Source: Lachnospiraceae bacterium
Lineage (GTDB): Bacteria > Bacillota > Clostridia > Lachnospirales > Lachnospiraceae
DNA length: 46,446 nucleotides
Assembly: GCA_009774345.1 (NCBI GenBank)
Contig: VSNR01000009.1
Location: forward strand, 1-46,446
Reading direction: 5' to 3'
The notes under the pieces are model-generated. The model was not told the origin of the DNA. It ran no database searches and saw only the letters and a list, made by a program, of their open reading frames with translations. A program made the position numbers and the translations under genes. Shown here piece by piece: positions 31,682-39,932 of the stretch. Every line of letters begins with the position of its first letter. The first letter of the stretch is position 1.

Positions 31682-32566
31682 CTATCTGCTCTCTTCCCTG
31701 ATATGCTCTGCCTCCAGCCGAATCAGCAGTTCGCGCAGCACTTTCAGCGCGGTCGCCGTCGATGCACCGCTCGCGTCCAGCATCGGCGAGAGCTCATTGA
31801 TATCACAGCCCACAATGTGAAGCGCGCCCACTTTCATCACCGCATCCAGAAGCTGGCAGAATGTCACACCGCCCGCCTCCGGTGTCCCTGTCCCCGGAAA
31901 ACACGACGGGTCCAGCACATCCAGATCCAGCGTAAAATAAACAGGTCTGTCATTTAATGACGCGACAACCTCCTCAAGCCCCTCAAAATCAAACCTGTGC
32001 GTCGCGACATGCGTTCTGCCCCACTCAAATTCAGCCCGCTCGCCGCTTCGGATGCCAAATTGGTAAATCCTTCCATCTCCGACAATCTCCCATACCCGGC
32101 GCAGCACGGTGGCATGTGACAGCTTTGCCCCCAGATAGTCGTCGCGCAGATCGGCATGGGCATCAAAATGAATGACACACAGGTCAGGATACTGCTCTGC
32201 AACTGCACGCACAGCTCCCAGTGTGACAAGATGCTCACCGCCTATCATGAGCGGCAGTTTGCCATTTTTTAAGATACTGCGCGTATATGCAGTGATATCT
32301 TCCAGCGCCCTGCTGGCATCCCCAAAGCACAGCTCCAAATCTCCGCCGTCAAATACCGCCGCATCCTCCAAATCCAAATCCTGATACGGGCTGTATGTCT
32401 CTAGTCCATAGGATTCCGCCCGCATCGTCCTGCTGGCAAAGCGCGCGCCGGGGCGATAGGAGGTCGTCGAGTCAAAAGGCGCGCCAAACAGCACGATTCT
32501 GGCCTCCTCAAACGTCTTGTCACACCCCAAAAAAGTCTCTGTATTCAACTGAAAATCCATCTTCAT
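31682..32566 (-). CDS. speB: Agmatinase
   Basis: The 294-residue ureohydrolase has all manganese ligands: His in GGEHLVT, the HFDAHADLRDDY cluster and DLDVLDPS near residue 215. It cleaves agmatine to putrescine and urea. The upstream decarboxylase gene would supply agmatine if it is specific for arginine. Its ATG overlaps the speE stop. A short gap of about 118 bp separates it from the dehydrogenase gene downstream. Arginase and guanidinobutyrase are related, but the operon points to agmatine. Confidence 0.93.
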   Translation of the reverse strand: MKMDFQLNTETFLGCDKTFEEARIVLFGAPFDSTTSYRPGARFASRTMRAESYGLETYSPYQDLDLEDAAVFDGGDLELCFGDASRALEDITAYTRSILKNGKLPLMIGGEHLVTLGAVRAVAEQYPDLCVIHFDAHADLRDDYLGAKLSHATVLRRVWEIVGDGRIYQFGIRSGERAEFEWGRTHVATHRFDFEGLEEVVASLNDRPVYFTLDLDVLDPSCFPGTGTPEAGGVTFCQLLDAVMKVGALHIVGCDINELSPMLDASGASTATALKVLRELLIRLEAEHIREESR

Positions 32567-33417
32567 CCTTCCACCTTCTCCAGCATCTCCTCCACATAAT
32601 TTGGCAGTGCAAACGCACCCTTGTGAAGCTGCTCATTATAATACCGCGTCTGAATCCCCAGTGCCTTCCATCGGTCTGCATCCTGATCTGCGAGCGGATG
32701 ATAGCGCTTGGAAGCAAATCCAAACAGCCAGTGCCCTGACGGGTACGTCGGAATATGCGCCTGATAGACCTTGCTGATCGGAAAAGAATCCACGATGCGC
32801 TTGTGCGCCCGCTGCATCGCCACCGCATCATTTGGATAAAACGGACTTTCATGCTGGTTGACCATGATGCCATCCGCCTTCAGCGCCTTGTAGCAGTTCC
32901 CGTAAAACTCCTTGGTAAACAATCCTTCCCCGGGTCCAAACGGGTCTGTCGAATCCACCAGAATCAAATCATATGCATCTTCATAGCGGCGGACATACTT
33001 GAGTCCATCCTCATAATACAATCGCACCCTTTCGTCATCAAATCCGCACGCCGTCTGCGGCAGATGCGTTCTGCACGCCGATACCACCTCCTCGTCAATC
33101 TCCACCACATCAATCTGCTCGATCGCCGGATACCGTATCAGCTCGCGCGCCGTCCCGCCATCCCCGCCGCCAATCACCAGCACTTTGCGTACCTTGGGAT
33201 GCACTGCCATCGGCACATGCACCATCATTTCATGATAGATAAATTCATCCTTCTGTGTCAGCATCATATACCCGTCGAGTGTCAGAAACCTGCCAAATTC
33301 CTTGGAGGAAAAAATATCAATCCGCTGAAATTCCGACTGTGACGAATAGAGCTGCCTGTCTACCTGTATTGAAAATTTTACATGTTCTGTATGTTTTTCT
33401 GTAAACCATAATTCCAT
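32563..33417 (-). CDS. speE: Spermidine synthase (polyamine aminopropyltransferase)
   Basis: The 284-residue enzyme transfers an aminopropyl group from decarboxylated AdoMet to putrescine. Motifs include YHEMMVHVP, LVIGGGDGGTARELIRYP, VVEIDEEVV, YEDGLKYV and DLILVDSTDPFGPGEGLF with the catalytic Asp. Length is normal. It lies between speA and speB in the operon and depends on speD, the first gene. The same operon also codes for the AdoMet-independent carboxyspermidine route, so it may instead extend spermidine to spermine or thermospermine. Confidence 0.94.
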   Translation of the reverse strand: MELWFTEKHTEHVKFSIQVDRQLYSSQSEFQRIDIFSSKEFGRFLTLDGYMMLTQKDEFIYHEMMVHVPMAVHPKVRKVLVIGGGDGGTARELIRYPAIEQIDVVEIDEEVVSACRTHLPQTACGFDDERVRLYYEDGLKYVRRYEDAYDLILVDSTDPFGPGEGLFTKEFYGNCYKALKADGIMVNQHESPFYPNDAVAMQRAHKRIVDSFPISKVYQAHIPTYPSGHWLFGFASKRYHPLADQDADRWKALGIQTRYYNEQLHKGAFALPNYVEEMLEKVEG

Positions 33418-33447
33418 GTTTTTACCTGCCTTTTTTGCTCTTTTTCC

Positions 33448-34914
33448 TCAGCACTGTGCCGCAGAGCGAATCCCTTTCATTACATTCAAGTGCGCAAGTT
33501 CCATATCCTCCGGGCCTGTCATAGCGCATCCTTTTTCCTTCGCATAGACAATATACGCCAGAATATCTCTGGTAATCAGCTCACCCGGCGCCAAGATCGG
33601 AATCCCCGGCGGATAACACATCACGAACTCCGCGCACACCATATTCTCACACTGCTCCAGCGGGAGAGACTGCTTGTCACTGTAGAATGCATCCTGCGGC
33701 GAATAGATCACTCTTGGCGGGATGTATTCTGCTGCCATCAGACTGCTGCCATCCTTCTTATACAGACGGCGGATCTCTGCAAGCGCACTCACAAGCCGCT
33801 CAATATCGCGCGGTCTGTCGCCCACCGACACATAGGCAAGCACATTCCCCAGATCGCCAAATTCCGTCTGGATATCATACTCATCGCGCAGCAGATCATA
33901 GACCTCAATGCCCGCAAGCCCTGCTGAGAGCGTGTTGACCGACAGCTTTGTGATGTCGAAATCATAGACCGAATCCCCATTGACAAGCTCTCTTGAATAG
34001 GCATAATAATCACCGATTTGATTGATTTCTCTTCTCGCATACTCCACCATGTCTTTCACTTTATGAAAGATTTCCTGACCATGCAGCGCGAGATTTCTTC
34101 TGGAAATATCCAGACTGGACATGAGCAGATAGGACCCGCTCGTCGTCTGCGTAATATTGATGATCTGCCGGACATGTCCCTCACGCATCTGCGGGCCGCT
34201 CAGCAGAAATGACGACTGTGTCAGTGAACCGCCGGACTTGTGCATACTGACTGCCGCCATGTCCGCGCCAGCCTCCATCGCTGACATTGGCAGCTCCCGG
34301 TCAAAATAAAACTGCGTGCCGTGTGCTTCATCCACCAGCACTTTCATGCCATGCGCGTGTGCCAGCGCTGTGATTCCCTTTAGATTTGAGCAGATTCCAT
34401 AATACGTTGGATTGTTTACAAACACTGCCTTTGCATCAGGATTGCAGGCGATTGCCCTCTCCACCTCGCTAAGACGCATTCCCAGCGCGATGCCAAGTGC
34501 ATGATTCATATCGGGATTGACATACACAGGGACTGCACCGCAGAGAATCATAATATTGATCACACTCCTGTGCACATTGCGCGGAAGAATGATCTTGTCT
34601 CCCCGTTTGCAGACAGAGAGCACCATGCTCTGCACCGCAGAGGTTGTACCGCCCACCATGAAATACGCATGTGCCGCCCCAAACGCCTCCGCGGCAAGCT
34701 CCTCTGCCTCCTTGATCACTGAGACCGGATGGCAGAGATTGTCCAGCATCTTCATCGAATTGACATCCACAGCCAGACACTGTTCTCCCAGAAAGTGGGT
34801 GAGATCAGGATTCCCCTTTCCATGTTTATGCCCCGGCACATCAAACGGCACCAGCCGGTTCTGCTTCATTTCCTCCAATGCTTCCAATATGGGAGCGCGC
34901 GACTGGTCAAGCAT
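33448..34914 (-). CDS. speA: Orn/Lys/Arg decarboxylase, probable arginine decarboxylase
   Basis: The 488-residue PLP enzyme of the aspartate-aminotransferase fold is short, like Bacillus SpeA, lacking the N-terminal wing of the large E. coli decarboxylases. It begins with VPFDVPGHKHGKG, has the PLP pocket KVLVDEAHGTQFYF and the PLP lysine in AVSMHKSGGSLTQSS, and ends with the family C-terminal domain (PPGIPILAPGE). Agmatinase in the same operon makes arginine the likely substrate. Ornithine or lysine would give putrescine or cadaverine. It follows speD by about 29 bp with a GGAGGAGG site. Confidence 0.92.
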   Translation of the reverse strand: MLDQSRAPILEALEEMKQNRLVPFDVPGHKHGKGNPDLTHFLGEQCLAVDVNSMKMLDNLCHPVSVIKEAEELAAEAFGAAHAYFMVGGTTSAVQSMVLSVCKRGDKIILPRNVHRSVINIMILCGAVPVYVNPDMNHALGIALGMRLSEVERAIACNPDAKAVFVNNPTYYGICSNLKGITALAHAHGMKVLVDEAHGTQFYFDRELPMSAMEAGADMAAVSMHKSGGSLTQSSFLLSGPQMREGHVRQIINITQTTSGSYLLMSSLDISRRNLALHGQEIFHKVKDMVEYARREINQIGDYYAYSRELVNGDSVYDFDITKLSVNTLSAGLAGIEVYDLLRDEYDIQTEFGDLGNVLAYVSVGDRPRDIERLVSALAEIRRLYKKDGSSLMAAEYIPPRVIYSPQDAFYSDKQSLPLEQCENMVCAEFVMCYPPGIPILAPGELITRDILAYIVYAKEKGCAMTGPEDMELAHLNVMKGIRSAAQC

Positions 34915-34942
34915 TGTACGTTCCTCCTCCCTTCGGTCTTGC

Positions 34943-35764
34943 CTAATAGATATTCATTCCGCTGAAAATCTCAATCATCTCCTGCCGCAGGCTGTTGCTG
35001 ATTTGCAGCCTTGTCTTGGGCGTGATCTCATAAATATCCGAGTTAAACAAGTAATTTTGTAAATCCATCTCCTTGATCAGCATCTTGGTATGAAAAATAT
35101 TGGCCTGATACATATTGATATCCACCGCATCATATTTCTCTAAAATCCCCCGGTCGATATAATCCTGAATCGACGTAATCTTATGGTCTATAAAGAGCTT
35201 TCGTCCCTCCACATTTCTCGTGAATCCACGCACTCTGTAATCCATCGTGATAATATCAGAATCAAAGCTCCCGATCAGATAGTCCAGCGTGCTGAGCGGC
35301 GTGATCTCCCCACATGTCGCTACATCAATATCCACACGAAACGTCGCAATATTCGTCTCTGGATGATACTCTGGATAGGTGTGCACGGTGATGTGGCTCT
35401 TGTCCAGATGCCCCACAATCTCATCTGTATGATTCGTATGTGCAATCGTGTCCTCGTAGGCAAGCGCTGCGCTGGCCGCGCTCTTCTGCCCTGCAGGGAT
35501 CATGTTGGACTCCGCGATCAGAAAGGTCACGCTCGCCCCCTGTGGCTCGTAGTCCTGCCGCGACACATTCAGCACATGCGCACCTATCATCTCCGTCACA
35601 TGAAATAAAATCTTCGTGAGCCGCTCCGAATTGTACTGCTCATCAATATAAGCAATATAATCCTTCTGCTCACGCGCACTTTTTGCATAACAGACATCAT
35701 AAATATTAAAACTCAGTGATTTGGTAAGATTGTTAAAACCATATAATTTTAACTTTGTTTCCAT
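34943..35764 (-). CDS. speD: S-adenosylmethionine decarboxylase proenzyme
   Basis: The protein of about 273 residues closely follows the E. coli-type enzyme: LKLYGFNNLTKSLSFNIYD, RQDYEPQGASVT, the self-cleavage site HLDKSHITVHTYPE, DVATCGEITPL and DYRVRGFTRN. Cleavage before the serine in LDKSH makes the pyruvoyl cofactor. The ATG at 35764 is used; an in-frame TTG at 35770 is possible. It is the first gene of the six-gene polyamine operon and is preceded by a 180-nt structured leader ending in a terminator, so its transcription may be controlled after initiation. Confidence 0.95.
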   Translation of the reverse strand: METKLKLYGFNNLTKSLSFNIYDVCYAKSAREQKDYIAYIDEQYNSERLTKILFHVTEMIGAHVLNVSRQDYEPQGASVTFLIAESNMIPAGQKSAASAALAYEDTIAHTNHTDEIVGHLDKSHITVHTYPEYHPETNIATFRVDIDVATCGEITPLSTLDYLIGSFDSDIITMDYRVRGFTRNVEGRKLFIDHKITSIQDYIDRGILEKYDAVDINMYQANIFHTKMLIKEMDLQNYLFNSDIYEITPKTRLQISNSLRQEMIEIFSGMNIY

Positions 35765-35822
35765 ATGCAAAAATACCTCACTTTCAAATAGCTGCCCATG
35801 TCATCGAACAGGGGAAAATAAT

Positions 35823-35847
35823 GGGTGCCCGTGTGCATAAAAAAGAG
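35823..35847 (-). repeat. Structured interspersed repeat, copy D (partial)
   Basis: GGGTGCCC followed by GTGTGCATAAAAAAGAG is identical over 25 bases to copy A at 25489-25513. The other stem arm and the inner hairpin are missing; instead CGAACAGGGGAAAA precedes it, close to the CGAGTAGGGGAA part of copy A. The A-run is the T-run of the leader terminator on the minus strand. Confidence 0.75.
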
Positions 35848-36018
35848 GGAACCACCACGGATTCCCACTCTCAATACTTCATCACTCAATTGAATCAATA
35901 TACGCACTGCACATATATGTTCGAAGATGATTAGAGTCTATAACTCTTATTGATTCACAAGTGGATTGCTGCGGATATCCTATCCAATCAATAAGGCTCT
36001 AATCGCCTTAATTTTCAT
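35839..36018 (-). promoter_or_regulatory. Structured leader of the polyamine operon with terminator
   Basis: The predicted transcript starts near 36018. A long hairpin pairs GATTAGAG (35997-36004) with CTCTAATC (35929-35936) and TTATTGATT (35986-35994) with AATCAATAA (35947-35955). A second hairpin follows (about 35902-35919, with ATATATG / CGTATAT arms). A terminator then has GGGAA / TTCCC arms (about 35847-35866) and a T-run at 35839-35844. The strand GAATCAAT (35949-35956) can instead pair perfectly with ATTGATTC (35892-35899), which would open the first hairpin. This layout is that of a riboswitch or attenuator, or of an independent small RNA. I cannot match it to a known class. Confidence 0.6.
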
Positions 36019-36025
36019 AACGTTT

Positions 36026-36054
36026 ATTATACGTGAAGCCCTGCTTAATTGCAA
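36026..36054 (-). promoter_or_regulatory. Promoter of the polyamine operon leader
   Basis: On the minus strand TTGCAA (36049-36054), a 17-bp spacer and a consensus TATAAT (36026-36031) form a strong sigma-A-type promoter. The expected start falls at about 36018. Confidence 0.8.
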
Positions 36055-36069
36055 GAACTTTTTTCTGCT

Positions 36070-36612
36070 TTACAACTCCAGATTGGACATGCGGACAGAA
36101 AGGTCTGTATAAATTCCTGCCGGAATATCCTCAATAAAGCTGTATTCATTCATATCATCCTGATAAAAGTTATACACCATCACCCTGCTCTTGTCCGCAT
36201 CAACAATCCAGTATTCACGCACGCCCGCCGCACGGTACTTGAAGAGCTTTGTGGTATAGTCAATCCGCCTGCTCGCCGGAGAAACCACCTCGATCACCCA
36301 GTCCGGCGCACCGTTACAGCCCCGCTCATCCAGCTTATTTTCATCACAGATAATGCAGATGTCTGGCTCCACATAGCTCTTGTCATCCGCATCTATAAAG
36401 ACGCCAAACGGTGTGATATCCACTTCCCCCTTAAAATTATTTCTTCTAATATGCTCCCGGATCGTGGCAAAAAGCTCTCCGACAATCCGCTGATGATTCC
36501 TTGTCGCAGGCGCCATATAATAAACCTTTCCATCAATCAGCTCTGCGCGCTGTCCTTCTGGAAGATTATACATATCATTTATCGTATAAGTGTTCAATTC
36601 TGTTAATGCCAT
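36070..36612 (-). CDS. Uma2 family (DUF820) restriction-endonuclease-like protein
   Basis: The 180-residue protein has the PD-(D/E)xK-like core of the Uma2 family: ELIDGKVYYMAPATRNHQRI near the start, VEPDICIICDENKL at about 95, DWVIEVVSPASRRIDYTTKLFKYRAAGVREYWIVD at about 120-155. These proteins resemble restriction endonucleases; their targets are mostly unknown. It stands alone between the polyamine and butyrate operons, in the same direction as both. The speD promoter lies just beyond its stop. Uma2 genes are often mobile. Confidence 0.88.
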   Translation of the reverse strand: MALTELNTYTINDMYNLPEGQRAELIDGKVYYMAPATRNHQRIVGELFATIREHIRRNNFKGEVDITPFGVFIDADDKSYVEPDICIICDENKLDERGCNGAPDWVIEVVSPASRRIDYTTKLFKYRAAGVREYWIVDADKSRVMVYNFYQDDMNEYSFIEDIPAGIYTDLSVRMSNLEL

Positions 36613-36699
36613 TCCTATTCTCCTTATCTCTCCTGATTCCTACTTTCGATACGCTGTGACAGCCAACACTGTCTATTTGATTATACCCCATCTTTCGAC

Positions 36700-36734
36700 A
36701 AAAAAAAACCCCAAAGGACAAATCCTTTGAGGTT
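36700..36734 (-). terminator. Terminator of the butyrate operon
   Basis: On the minus strand AACCTCAAAGGA pairs with TCCTTTGGGGTT (12 bp with one wobble) around TTTG and is followed by a long T-run. It lies just after etfA. Confidence 0.9.
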
Positions 36735-36759
36735 TTATGTAAAATTCATAAATCTGCAA

Positions 36760-37803
36760 TTATTTATTTGCAACTGCCGCCTTAATCTGCTCTGTGAGCA
36801 TTGGCACAATCTTATTCAGATCGCCCACAATGCCATAATCCGCAACATCAAAGATCGGTGCTGTCTCATCCTTATTGACTGCAATGATGATATCAGACTC
36901 TTCCATACCTGCCAGATGCTGAATCGCACCAGAGATTCCGATTGCGAAGTATACATTCGGACGAACGGTCTTGCCAGTCTGTCCAACCTGCAAATCCTTG
37001 CTCTTCCAGCCAGCGTCTACCACGGCACGGGAGCAGCTCACAGTACCGCCAATCGCCTCTGCAAGATCATCAAGAATCTTGAAGTTCTCCGGGCTTCCCA
37101 CACCACGGCCGCCAGATACAAGAATCTTGGCATCCATGATATCCACGGTATCTGTCAGGTTCTTAACAACCTCTACGATCTCTACGTACTTGTTGTCTGG
37201 CGTAAATCCGGGATTGAACTCCTCAACAACCGCCTTCGCGCCCTCTTTCTTCTCAAGCTTCTGCATAACACCGGGACGTACTGTCGCCATCTGCGGACGG
37301 AAATCGGGACATGCAATCGTAGCGATCGTGTTTCCGCCAAATGCAGGACGTGTCATAAGCAGCTGATTGTGCTTCTGCTCCTTGCCCGGAATCGGGTTGA
37401 TCGGAAAATCGCCAATCTCAAGTGAAGTACAGTCTGCGGTCAATCCTGTGTGCACCCTTGCGGATACTCTCGGGCCCAGATCACGGCCGATCGCTGTCGC
37501 ACCTACCAGTAAGATCTCCGGCTTATACTGATTGATCACGGATGCCAGTGCATGTGCATAAGGCTCTGTTCTGTATTCTTTTAACTCTGGGTCATCGACA
37601 ACGATCACCTTATCTGCGCCGTAAGCGGCAAGCTCATCTGCAAGTCCCTTCACGTCGCTTCCAACCAAAACTGCGGTCACTTCTGTTGCTAACTTCTCTG
37701 CCAGTCTCTTTCCTTCGCCAATCAGTTCAAGAGCAATGCTGCTTACCTTGTTATCTACCTGCTGTGCGAAGACAAACACGCCTTTATATTCTTCTAAATT
37801 CAT
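36760..37803 (-). CDS. etfA: Electron transfer flavoprotein, alpha subunit
   Basis: The 347-residue subunit has the N-terminal ETF domain (GVFVFAQQVDNKVSSIALELIGEGKRLA) and the C-terminal FAD domain with VSGGRGVGSPENF, SRAVVDAGWK, VGQTGKTVRPNVYFAIGISGAIQHLAGM and IIAVNKDETAPIFDVADYGIVGD. With EtfB and Bcd it forms the bifurcating complex that couples crotonyl-CoA reduction to ferredoxin reduction, using NADH. It is the last gene of the operon, 30 bp after etfB. Confidence 0.97.
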   Translation of the reverse strand: MNLEEYKGVFVFAQQVDNKVSSIALELIGEGKRLAEKLATEVTAVLVGSDVKGLADELAAYGADKVIVVDDPELKEYRTEPYAHALASVINQYKPEILLVGATAIGRDLGPRVSARVHTGLTADCTSLEIGDFPINPIPGKEQKHNQLLMTRPAFGGNTIATIACPDFRPQMATVRPGVMQKLEKKEGAKAVVEEFNPGFTPDNKYVEIVEVVKNLTDTVDIMDAKILVSGGRGVGSPENFKILDDLAEAIGGTVSCSRAVVDAGWKSKDLQVGQTGKTVRPNVYFAIGISGAIQHLAGMEESDIIIAVNKDETAPIFDVADYGIVGDLNKIVPMLTEQIKAAVANK

Positions 37804-37833
37804 GATAAACCTCCATTATACTTTAAGCACTCA

Positions 37834-38616
37834 CTAGATCACATGCTTCTCTTTTAACTTGTTCATGATGTATTCTACAGATTCAGAAGGGTCTAATGTA
37901 ACCTTCTCACCCTTTCCTTTCCGAACTTTGTCAGATGCTCTGGCAATCTGTGTCGGTGAACCCTTTAAGCCAAGATTAGAATCCTCTACATCCTTCAAGT
38001 TCGCTCTGCCCCATGTGGTAATCTCTGCCTTGTATGCATCAAAAATTCCACCCGGTGTCATATAACGAGGCTCATTTAATTCTGCAAGCGCTGTGATCAG
38101 ACAAGGCATCTTTGCCTTTAATACATGATATCTGTCATCATACTGACGCTCCACAACAACGCTGTCACCCTCGATCTGAATCTTCTGTGCATAGGAGATT
38201 ACAGGGATTCCAAGATGCTCGGAAATCTGGGGGCCAACCTGTGCGGTATCCCCGTCAATCGCCTGACGTCCTGTGATGATAAGGTCATAATCAAGATTTC
38301 TGATCGCGCCTGCAAGTGTCTGTGAAGTAGCCCATGTATCTGCTCCGCCGAGCACTCTGTCTGTCACAAGAATCCCCTTGTCAGCACCCATCGCCATTGC
38401 CTCACGAAGTACTTCCTCTGCCTTTGGAAGACCCATTGTCACAACAATCACCTCTGCACCGTACTGATCTTTTAATCTCAATGCTGCCTCAAGACCTGCC
38501 TTGTCATCAGGGTTCATGATTGTCAGCATAGCTGCTCTATCAAGTGTACCATCAGGATTAAACTTTACGCCACCCTTTGTATCAGGTACCTGTTTCACAC
38601 ATACTACAACTTTCAT
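37834..38616 (-). CDS. etfB: Electron transfer flavoprotein, beta subunit
   Basis: The 260-residue subunit begins MKVVVCVKQVPDTKGGVKFNPDGTLDR and shows MNPDDKAGLEAALRLKD, VVTMGLPKAEEVLREAMAMGADKGILVTDRVLGGADTWATS and TGRQAIDGDTAQVGPQISEHLG, all typical of bifurcating EtfB proteins. In these it holds the second FAD where electrons from NADH divide. It lies between bcd and etfA, the usual Clostridial order, with a GGAG ribosome-binding site. Confidence 0.97.
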   Translation of the reverse strand: MKVVVCVKQVPDTKGGVKFNPDGTLDRAAMLTIMNPDDKAGLEAALRLKDQYGAEVIVVTMGLPKAEEVLREAMAMGADKGILVTDRVLGGADTWATSQTLAGAIRNLDYDLIITGRQAIDGDTAQVGPQISEHLGIPVISYAQKIQIEGDSVVVERQYDDRYHVLKAKMPCLITALAELNEPRYMTPGGIFDAYKAEITTWGRANLKDVEDSNLGLKGSPTQIARASDKVRKGKGEKVTLDPSESVEYIMNKLKEKHVI

Positions 38617-38669
38617 GTTTATTCTCCTTTATTATTCTTATAGGTTTAGTTTCTGAAATTTGCACAGTT

Positions 38670-39836
38670 CTACTTTAACAGATTCGCGGAGATAACCATT
38701 CTCTGAACTTCGCTTGTTCCTTCGTAGATTTCCGTGATCTTGGCATCTCTCATCATACGCTCTACTTCGTACTCTCTTGTGTAGCCGTAACCGCCGTGGA
38801 GCTGTACTGCTTTTGTGGTCACTTCCATCGCCATCTCAGCAGCGTACAGCTTCGCCATAGCTGCCTCTACATTGTAAGAGGTCTTGTGATCCTTGGTGTA
38901 CTGGTCTTTTGTGCATGCAGCCTTATAAACCATAAACTGTGCTGCCTGAGCCTTTGTCGCCATGTCAGCAAGCTGGAACTGTGTATTCTGGAATGCGCCG
39001 ATCGCACGTCCAAACTGCTTTCTCTCCTTCACATACGCAATCGTTCTCTCAAGCGCGCCCTCGCCAATACCAAGCGCCTGCGCTGCGATACCGATACGTC
39101 CGCCGTCGAGTGTATGCATTGCGATACCAAAACCTTTGCCCTGCTGTCCAAGCATATTTTCCTTAGGAATCCGGCAGTCTGTAAAAATCAGCTCATAGGT
39201 TGATGAACCGCGGATACCCATCTTCTTTTCCTTTGTACCAAATGAGAAGCCCGGTGTGCCCTTCTCTACGATGAAGGCGGAGATTTCCTTTGTCATTCTG
39301 CCGCGCTTCTCGATCATGCCTGTGATGGCAAAAATCACATAAACATCTGCTTCCTTACCGTTTGTAATGAAAATCTTAGAACCGTTGAGCACCCACTCAT
39401 CGCCCTCGAGCACAGCCTTTGTCTGCTGTCCCTGTGCATCTGTACCAGCACCCGGCTCTGTCAGACCAAAAGCGCCGATCTTCTTGCCGCTTGCAAGATC
39501 TGGCAGATACTTCTGCTTCTGCTCCTCTGTACCATATGTAAGGATTGGGTCACAGCAAAGAGAAGTATGCGCAGACACGATAACTGCTGTTGTACCGCAA
39601 ACCTTTGCCAGCTCCTCAACACACATCGCATACGTCAGGACATCACAGCCCTGTCCGCCGTACTCCTTAGGAATAGGAATACCCATGAAACCAGCCTTCG
39701 CCATTTTCTCAACAGTCGCTCTTGGGAACTCCTCTGTCTCATCTACCTCGATTGCAAGGGGTTTAACCTCCTTTTCAGCAAACTCTTTGAAAAGAGTTCT
39801 CGCCATCTCATGCTCTTTACTTAATGTAAAATCCAT
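38670..39836 (-). CDS. bcd: Butyryl-CoA dehydrogenase
   Basis: The protein of about 388 residues is a short-chain acyl-CoA dehydrogenase reducing crotonyl-CoA to butyryl-CoA with EtfAB. It shows MDFTLSKEHEMART, GLTEPGAGTDAQGQQTKA, the FAD region KKMGIRGSSTYELIF, and ITEIYEGTSEVQRMVI with the catalytic glutamate. The start at 39836 follows a good GGAGG; the frame extends to 39884 without support. It is co-directional with hbd (96 bp upstream) and etfB (53 bp downstream). Confidence 0.96.
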   Translation of the reverse strand: MDFTLSKEHEMARTLFKEFAEKEVKPLAIEVDETEEFPRATVEKMAKAGFMGIPIPKEYGGQGCDVLTYAMCVEELAKVCGTTAVIVSAHTSLCCDPILTYGTEEQKQKYLPDLASGKKIGAFGLTEPGAGTDAQGQQTKAVLEGDEWVLNGSKIFITNGKEADVYVIFAITGMIEKRGRMTKEISAFIVEKGTPGFSFGTKEKKMGIRGSSTYELIFTDCRIPKENMLGQQGKGFGIAMHTLDGGRIGIAAQALGIGEGALERTIAYVKERKQFGRAIGAFQNTQFQLADMATKAQAAQFMVYKAACTKDQYTKDHKTSYNVEAAMAKLYAAEMAMEVTTKAVQLHGGYGYTREYEVERMMRDAKITEIYEGTSEVQRMVISANLLK

Positions 39837-39932
39837 GTTCTTTTTCCTCCATTTAATATGCTTTATACTCATCATGAACAGCAAGTCACTGTATTCATCA
39901 CACAGTGCCTTGCCGCAATATTACTGTATCAA

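Noticed and set aside
36727..37425. Long plus-strand frames opposite etfA and similar long antisense frames in the backbone
   Set aside because: They lie opposite well-identified genes, lack ribosome-binding sites and show unlikely compositions, so they are reading-frame shadows.
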